A stretch of 64,000 bases of DNA, from assembly GCA_021791615.1 (NCBI GenBank), contig JAJYWG010000254.1, positions 1 to 64,000 of the forward strand, written 5' to 3'. Numbering within the stretch: position 1 is the first letter of the stretch; each line of letters begins with the position of its first letter. Shown in pieces: positions 60,117 to 64,000 of this stretch. The notes under the pieces were generated by a model, which was not told the DNA's origin, did not search any database, and worked only from the letters and a program-made list of their open reading frames with translations. This DNA comes from Actinomycetes bacterium (GTDB taxonomy: Bacteria; Actinomycetota; Acidimicrobiia; Acidimicrobiales; RAAP-2). A program made the translations under genes and the position numbers.

Positions 60117-61946
60117 TCAACTGAGGAACAGCCGTTCGCGGTCGAACTCACGCAGGGCCATCACTTCTCTCTCGGTGACCGGTTCGAGCTCGTCCACCCG
60201 GGAGGCGACCTCGGGCGTCCAACCGCACGACGCGACCATCTCGTTCACCCTGTCGGCCAACGTGCCGGGCCCGGCGGGCACCGCCGCCACCCTCAGGATC
60301 CCGTCGAGGCGGCGCAGGATCCCCCGATCCGTGACCACACTGGTGACTCGATGGCCCGGTGAGGTCACGTAGGCGGCGCGATCGGGCAGCCGCTCGGGGT
60401 TTGCCAAGGTCACCACCACGCACGCCGCAGAGCGGCTCGCCACGTCGTTCGCCCCGCCCGAGCCCACCAGGAACCGACCACTGCCGAGCTGGGTCGAATT
60501 GAGGTTGCCGAACCGGTCCACTTCGGCGGCGCCGAGACACCCCACCACGACGGTCCCGGGTCCCCCGACCACCATGCCCAGCACCGTCGACGCGTCGGAG
60601 AGGAATGGGGTCCCGGGGAACACCCGGTGGTTGAAGATGTAGGGATCGGCCGGCGTCGGCTCGTACCCCCAGAGCCCCAGCTCGGCGGTCAGGCGGACGC
60701 CTGGCCCCGAGCTGCCGGCCCGGGCTCGGGCGCGAGCCACGGCGACCCACGCCGCCAGGTTGGCCACGCCGGCGCCGGCGAGGACCGCGTCGGCACCGAC
60801 CCGGTCGACGGTCGTCTCCACCTCTCGGGCCCCAAAAGAGGCCGCCACCTCCCAGCGGCTGATCGGCTCTTCGGCCTGGACAGGGTGGCTGGCTGCATCT
60901 TCGTGCCAGCTCTCTGGATCGCTGCGCCCCTCCAACCACCCGAGCCGCTCGCCGCCGATCGCCTTCAAGTACGAGTCGTGGTCCGAGGGATCGAGGGCGT
61001 AGGTGCGCGCGAAGCTCCCGAAGTCCTCGCGGGCTGCGGCGGCGGCAGCGATCCAGAACTCGACGTCCTCGCCGTAGCTCCGGCTCGGGAGCCCGGCGGC
61101 GTAGCAGCCGCCGGGGTGCGCCCCGAAAGGCGCCTCCACGACCGCCAGCACCCGGTGGGCGGGGATCTTCACCCGGTGCCCGTAACCGTCCAGGCTCTCT
61201 ACGATGCGCTCGACGGTTGCGACCACTCCGCGTCGAGCGGCCCAGGCTCCCCACACGCCTTCGAGCAGGGGCTCGGAGAGCGCGAGGTTCCCGTGCCGGT
61301 CCGCCACGGCAGCGTGGAGGAGCGCGACGTCGGGAGCCAGCGGTGCCACCAAGCCGATCCCGTCGCCCGAGGACGCTTGGCTGCCACGCTCGACTACTCC
61401 GCCTTCCCCACCTCCTTTCACGTCTGCGTGCCTGTCGCCCCCCGTGCCTCTTTCCGCCTCTCCGTCCCCGGTGAACGGTGAAGCGACGACGGAGAATGCG
61501 GGGTTCGACTCCATCGACGATCCCTGGAGCGATCCCGTCACCACGGCCGGCAAACCGCGGGCCGCAGCTTCGAGTCGCTGGGCCAGCGTGAGGATCGACC
61601 AGTGCTCCACCGAGACCTCTCCCGACTGGTAGGCCCGAGTGAAGATCGGATTGGGTGAGTACGTCGGAAAGCTGTTGCCCGAGTACGCGGTGACCACTCG
61701 CCGGAGCATCTTTCCCTCGAAAAACAGTGCGCTCAGTGCCCCCAGGCTGGTCATCACGAGCGTGAACCCGGGATCCTGTCCCCACTGCTGGCGGGCCAAC
61801 TCCCTGGCCGCCGCCGTCCACCTGCTGTGGCCGAGCATGACGTGGACGGTGTCGCCTGGCTGAACATGGCGATCCACCGCCGCCTCCAGCGTGGCTCCTA
61901 CCTCTGGAGCACGGCTCACCGTGATGTCTTCCGGCCCGGGTACCAT
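60117..61946 (-). CDS. Fused family I CoA-transferase (alpha-beta, IpdAB/GctAB-like)
   Basis: Protein of 609 residues joining the two subunits of a family I CoA-transferase. The alpha half (about 1-330) has VHVMLGHSRWTAAAREL and ALFFEGKMLRRVVTAYSGN, interrupted by a Gly-rich insertion near 155-200; the beta half (about 345-609) has LTAELGLWGYEP with a candidate catalytic Glu and the SGRFLVGSGGANDVASRSAACV motif of IpdB/GctB. IpdAB opens the last steroid ring CoA ester (COCHEA-CoA), so a ring-opening hydrolase role is possible as well as transferase. It leads an operon with the Liv transporter and thiolase. Confidence 0.82.
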   Translation of the reverse strand: MVPGPEDITVSRAPEVGATLEAAVDRHVQPGDTVHVMLGHSRWTAAARELARQQWGQDPGFTLVMTSLGALSALFFEGKMLRRVVTAYSGNSFPTYSPNPIFTRAYQSGEVSVEHWSILTLAQRLEAAARGLPAVVTGSLQGSSMESNPAFSVVASPFTGDGEAERGTGGDRHADVKGGGEGGVVERGSQASSGDGIGLVAPLAPDVALLHAAVADRHGNLALSEPLLEGVWGAWAARRGVVATVERIVESLDGYGHRVKIPAHRVLAVVEAPFGAHPGGCYAAGLPSRSYGEDVEFWIAAAAAAREDFGSFARTYALDPSDHDSYLKAIGGERLGWLEGRSDPESWHEDAASHPVQAEEPISRWEVAASFGAREVETTVDRVGADAVLAGAGVANLAAWVAVARARARAGSSGPGVRLTAELGLWGYEPTPADPYIFNHRVFPGTPFLSDASTVLGMVVGGPGTVVVGCLGAAEVDRFGNLNSTQLGSGRFLVGSGGANDVASRSAACVVVTLANPERLPDRAAYVTSPGHRVTSVVTDRGILRRLDGILRVAAVPAGPGTLADRVNEMVASCGWTPEVASRVDELEPVTEREVMALREFDRERLFLS

Positions 61947-62138
61947 CGCCTGTTCACCTGATCAGGGTACCCGCGGCCCGCGCCGCCCCCCGAGAGGAGT
62001 GCCGCGGAGCGCAGCGCGCGGGTGCACGGCAGTACGCGCGGGTTGTGAGCACATGGCGAGCAGTGGGCAGCGGGCCGCGGGAAACGGGCAGCGAGAAGAA
62101 GGAAGCGGGCCGCGGGCGACCTGCAGCCGGCGAAAATG

Positions 62139-62152
62139 TGACACGGCCGTCA
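62139..62152. promoter_or_regulatory. Operator-like dyad TGACA-CGGC-CGTCA (site 8, one mismatch)
   Basis: 5-4-5 dyad with one mismatch, in the gap between the CoA-transferase and the TetR gene. It overlaps the -35 position of the TetR promoter (TACGAT at 62171-62176), so it could mediate autorepression. Confidence 0.6.
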
Positions 62153-62185
62153 GGGTGGATGAGCAGCCACTACGATCCTCACTCC

Positions 62186-62959
62186 ATGGGGCAAGCACGC
62201 AGTCGGGGGCGTTCGGCCCCCTCCCGAGTCGGTGCGGAGCCCAAGCCGAAGGCTGCGTCACGCCCGCCCGTTCCTCTCTCGGACCCCCGGGTGGGTCCGA
62301 CGTCGCCGGCACGCGAGGAGATCGCCGGCAGAGGTGGTGCCGGCGGCACAGGCAGCCCAGGCGGCGCACCCGCGAGCAGACGGGCCCTTCGCCACCAGGG
62401 ACGGCGAACGATGCGCAAGCTGCTCGACGCGGCCATGGAGGCGTTCGACCGCCGCGGCTACCACGCCACCCGGGTGAACGACGTGGTGGAGATCGCGAAG
62501 ACCTCCCATGGGACCTTCTACCTCTACTTCTCGAACAAAGAGGACCTGCTCCGAGCGCTGGTGGCCGAAGCCGCAGCCGAGGCGAGCGAGCTCTACCAGG
62601 TGCTCGGTGATCCCCCCGCGGGCGGAACGGACTGGGACGAGCTGCGCCAGTGGGTCGACCGGTACTCGTCTCTGTGGGTTCGCTACGCCCCGCTCCTCCG
62701 AGCGTGGACCGATCTGGCGTCACTCGACCCCGAGCTGGGAGATCAGGTCCGCCTCACGGTTGCCACCATTTCAGGTGCCCTCTCCCAGCGGATCACCTCG
62801 GCACCGGCTGCGAAAGGCGTCGATGCCGATGTCGCCGGGATGGCGGTGCTGGCCATGCTCGATCGGTTCCACTACCTGAGGGAGTTCGTCGGACAGCCGG
62901 TGGACGAGAAGTCGCTCGACACCTTGACGACGATGATCCACCGCGCCCTTTTCGCCTGA
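62186..62959 (+). CDS. TetR-family regulator (candidate regulator of the TGACA dyads)
   Basis: Regulator of 257 residues from the ATG at 62186 (an ATG at 62159 is also in frame). It has a long Gly/Arg/Pro-rich N-terminal extension (about 75 residues), then the HTH: RTMRKLLDAAMEAFDRRGYHATRVNDVVEIAKTSHGTFYLYFSNKEDLL, given as landmarks TMRKLLDAAMEAFDRRG and HGTFYLYFSNKEDLL. The ligand domain is all-helical. An imperfect TGACA dyad is at its own promoter, the basis for proposing it as the regulator of the eight sites. Acyl-CoA is a reasonable ligand. It is divergent from the CoA-transferase and convergent with the SDR at 63069. Confidence 0.85.
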   Translation: MGQARSRGRSAPSRVGAEPKPKAASRPPVPLSDPRVGPTSPAREEIAGRGGAGGTGSPGGAPASRRALRHQGRRTMRKLLDAAMEAFDRRGYHATRVNDVVEIAKTSHGTFYLYFSNKEDLLRALVAEAAAEASELYQVLGDPPAGGTDWDELRQWVDRYSSLWVRYAPLLRAWTDLASLDPELGDQVRLTVATISGALSQRITSAPAAKGVDADVAGMAVLAMLDRFHYLREFVGQPVDEKSLDTLTTMIHRALFA

Positions 62960-63068
62960 CGGTCTCTCTGAGTTGGTCGACCTCTCCGACCACGCGGTCC
63001 TTGGCGCGGTCCTTGGCGCGATCCTCTCAGGTTGGACGATGTGACGGCTACCGCTGCTCGCGCTGCAC

Positions 63069-63869
63069 TCAGATGCCGAGGCGACCGGTGGTGAGACCGG
63101 CCCAGAAACCTCCGTCTGCGTAGACATTGGCCCCGGTGATGTACGACGCGGCGTCACTGTTCAAGAACACCAGCAGGTGCGCTTGCTCCTCGGGAGTGGA
63201 GTTCCTTCCAAGAGGCTTGGGGAACGCGTCCATGAAGTCTTTGCCCATGTACTGCTCGAACGACGGCATCATCGGAGTGTCGGTCGGGCCGGGGCTCGTG
63301 CAGTTGACCCGTATGCCTTTGGGTGCAAGGTCCAGCGCAGCATGCAGCGTCCACACGATGATCACCTGCTTGGAGAACAAATAACCCTCCCCCACCAATT
63401 CCGGCCGAGCTTCCAGCCACTGGCGCGCTGCAGCCGGACCTTCACAGGCCAGCAGCTCGGCGATCACCTCCATCATGTGCTCCCAGCCGATACCGCCGGC
63501 CGAGGAGATGGTGACCACCGCCCCTCCACCCTCCATATGCGGAACCACCCGCTCGGTGAGATGCCTTGCGGCGACAAAGTTGACGAGCATCGTGTCGAGC
63601 CCGGAATGGGGAGGGCCGGGCAGACCGGCGCAGTTGAAGAGGGCGTCGACGCGCCCACCCACGGCTGCCACCGCCGATTCGATGGCACCTGGGTCGCGCA
63701 GGTCGACGTGGTGGTATCCGGCCACCTGTGTCGTCGGCTCCTTCAGGTCCAGCACGTGGATCTCGGCCCCGAGCTCCACCAGGTCCCGGACAACGGCCGC
63801 ACCCATCCCGCTGCCGCCACCACCGCTCACGATGACCCGCTTGCCCTCGTACCCCCAGGGAATCGACAC
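63069..63869 (-). CDS. SDR-family oxidoreductase
   Basis: Short-chain dehydrogenase of 266 residues; GTG at 63869 with AGGAGG four bases upstream, a very strong site. The nucleotide loop is SGGGGSGMGAAVV, a Gly-rich variant of TGxxxGxG; the structural motif is FNCAGLPG; the catalytic Ser is in ISSAGGIG and the Tyr/Lys are in YLFSKQVII. C-terminal TSPGPTDTPMMPSF and NVYADGG are typical. It oxidises or reduces an alcohol or ketone with NAD(P). It may be the alcohol dehydrogenase step of the pathway, but no gene linkage beyond proximity supports this. A single TGTCA half-site is 59 bp upstream at 63929. Confidence 0.88.
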   Translation of the reverse strand: MSIPWGYEGKRVIVSGGGGSGMGAAVVRDLVELGAEIHVLDLKEPTTQVAGYHHVDLRDPGAIESAVAAVGGRVDALFNCAGLPGPPHSGLDTMLVNFVAARHLTERVVPHMEGGGAVVTISSAGGIGWEHMMEVIAELLACEGPAAARQWLEARPELVGEGYLFSKQVIIVWTLHAALDLAPKGIRVNCTSPGPTDTPMMPSFEQYMGKDFMDAFPKPLGRNSTPEEQAHLLVFLNSDAASYITGANVYADGGFWAGLTTGRLGI

Positions 63870-64000
63870 GTTTCCTCCTCACTCTCACTCTTCATCCACC
63901 CGGCCCGCTGCGCCAGCAGGCCGCATCATGTCAGGGATTCCAGGGATTGCACGGATTCTTCGGAATCTTGGTTGCCAGCTGCGCTCAGCGCGGCAGGATC

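Noticed and set aside
12459..62152. The TGACA arms as sigma-70 -35 boxes
   Set aside because: The base before TGACA is never T in the eight sites, and the right arm is symmetric, which a -35 box does not need.
63929..63933. TGTCA upstream of the SDR as a ninth dyad site
   Set aside because: The left arm is absent at the required spacing; only a half-site remains.
1..64000. tRNA, rRNA or riboswitch genes
   Set aside because: No cloverleaf with conserved TTCGA loop or rRNA-like segment was noticed; absence is by eye only.

Overview
The window looks like chromosomal DNA of a very GC-rich actinobacterium. The signs are actinobacterial FadE-type acyl-CoA dehydrogenases, Ltp-type thiolases, an F420-type LLM flavoprotein, many GTG starts and many apparently leaderless genes. 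An Acidimicrobiia-like or mycobacterial-type relative fits best, but this is inference; no rRNA or tRNA gene is present to fix it.

Most of the window is a catabolic island for CoA-thioester oxidation. It holds five acyl-CoA dehydrogenase genes (six catalytic-type domains, because one is a fused double protein), four acyl-CoA-activating enzymes of three types, three crotonases, five thiolase-fold proteins, a stand-alone DUF35 protein, two SDRs, an aldehyde dehydrogenase, a CaiB-type and a GctAB/IpdAB-type CoA-transferase, a P450 with its 3Fe-4S ferredoxin, a phytanoyl-CoA-type dioxygenase and two paralogous amidohydrolases. This set resembles the side-chain and ring-fragment beta-oxidation machinery used for steroids, bile acids or other branched or alicyclic carboxylates. 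The substrate cannot be read from sequence.

Layout: 1-314, edge of an IS607 element and a minisatellite; 315-6218, membrane protein, ACAD pair, crotonase, CaiB and nucleoside phosphorylase; 6208-18126, a minus-strand run (P450, Ltp, ferredoxin, double ACAD, AhpD-like, ACAD, ALDH, ligase, DUF35, Ltp); 18268-30706, TetR, ligases, SRPBCC, DedA, dioxygenase and a second ACAD pair with a thiolase-like protein; 30711-31100, repeats and an ISAzo13 remnant; 31335-40032, a mixed block (ABC exporter, GH35 hydrolase, condensation-domain protein, Gfo/Idh/MocA, LLM monooxygenase); 40155-47830, amidohydrolase, crotonases, SDR with Ltp2-like protein and an ADP-forming synthetase; 47831-51658, an accessory stretch with a HEPN/MNT toxin-antitoxin pair and two broken genes; 51832-63869, amidohydrolase, carbonic anhydrase, a CoA-transferase/Liv-type ABC transporter/thiolase operon, a second TetR and an SDR.

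The most notable signal is a repeated dyad, TGACA-N4-TGTCA. It occurs five times perfectly and three times with one mismatch, every time at the start of catabolic or transport genes and often overlapping a leaderless promoter. One copy sits at the promoter of the TetR gene at 62186, which is therefore the best candidate for the regulator. The dyad suggests that the scattered divergent operons form one regulon. The P450/TetR divergon carries a different palindrome and is probably controlled separately.
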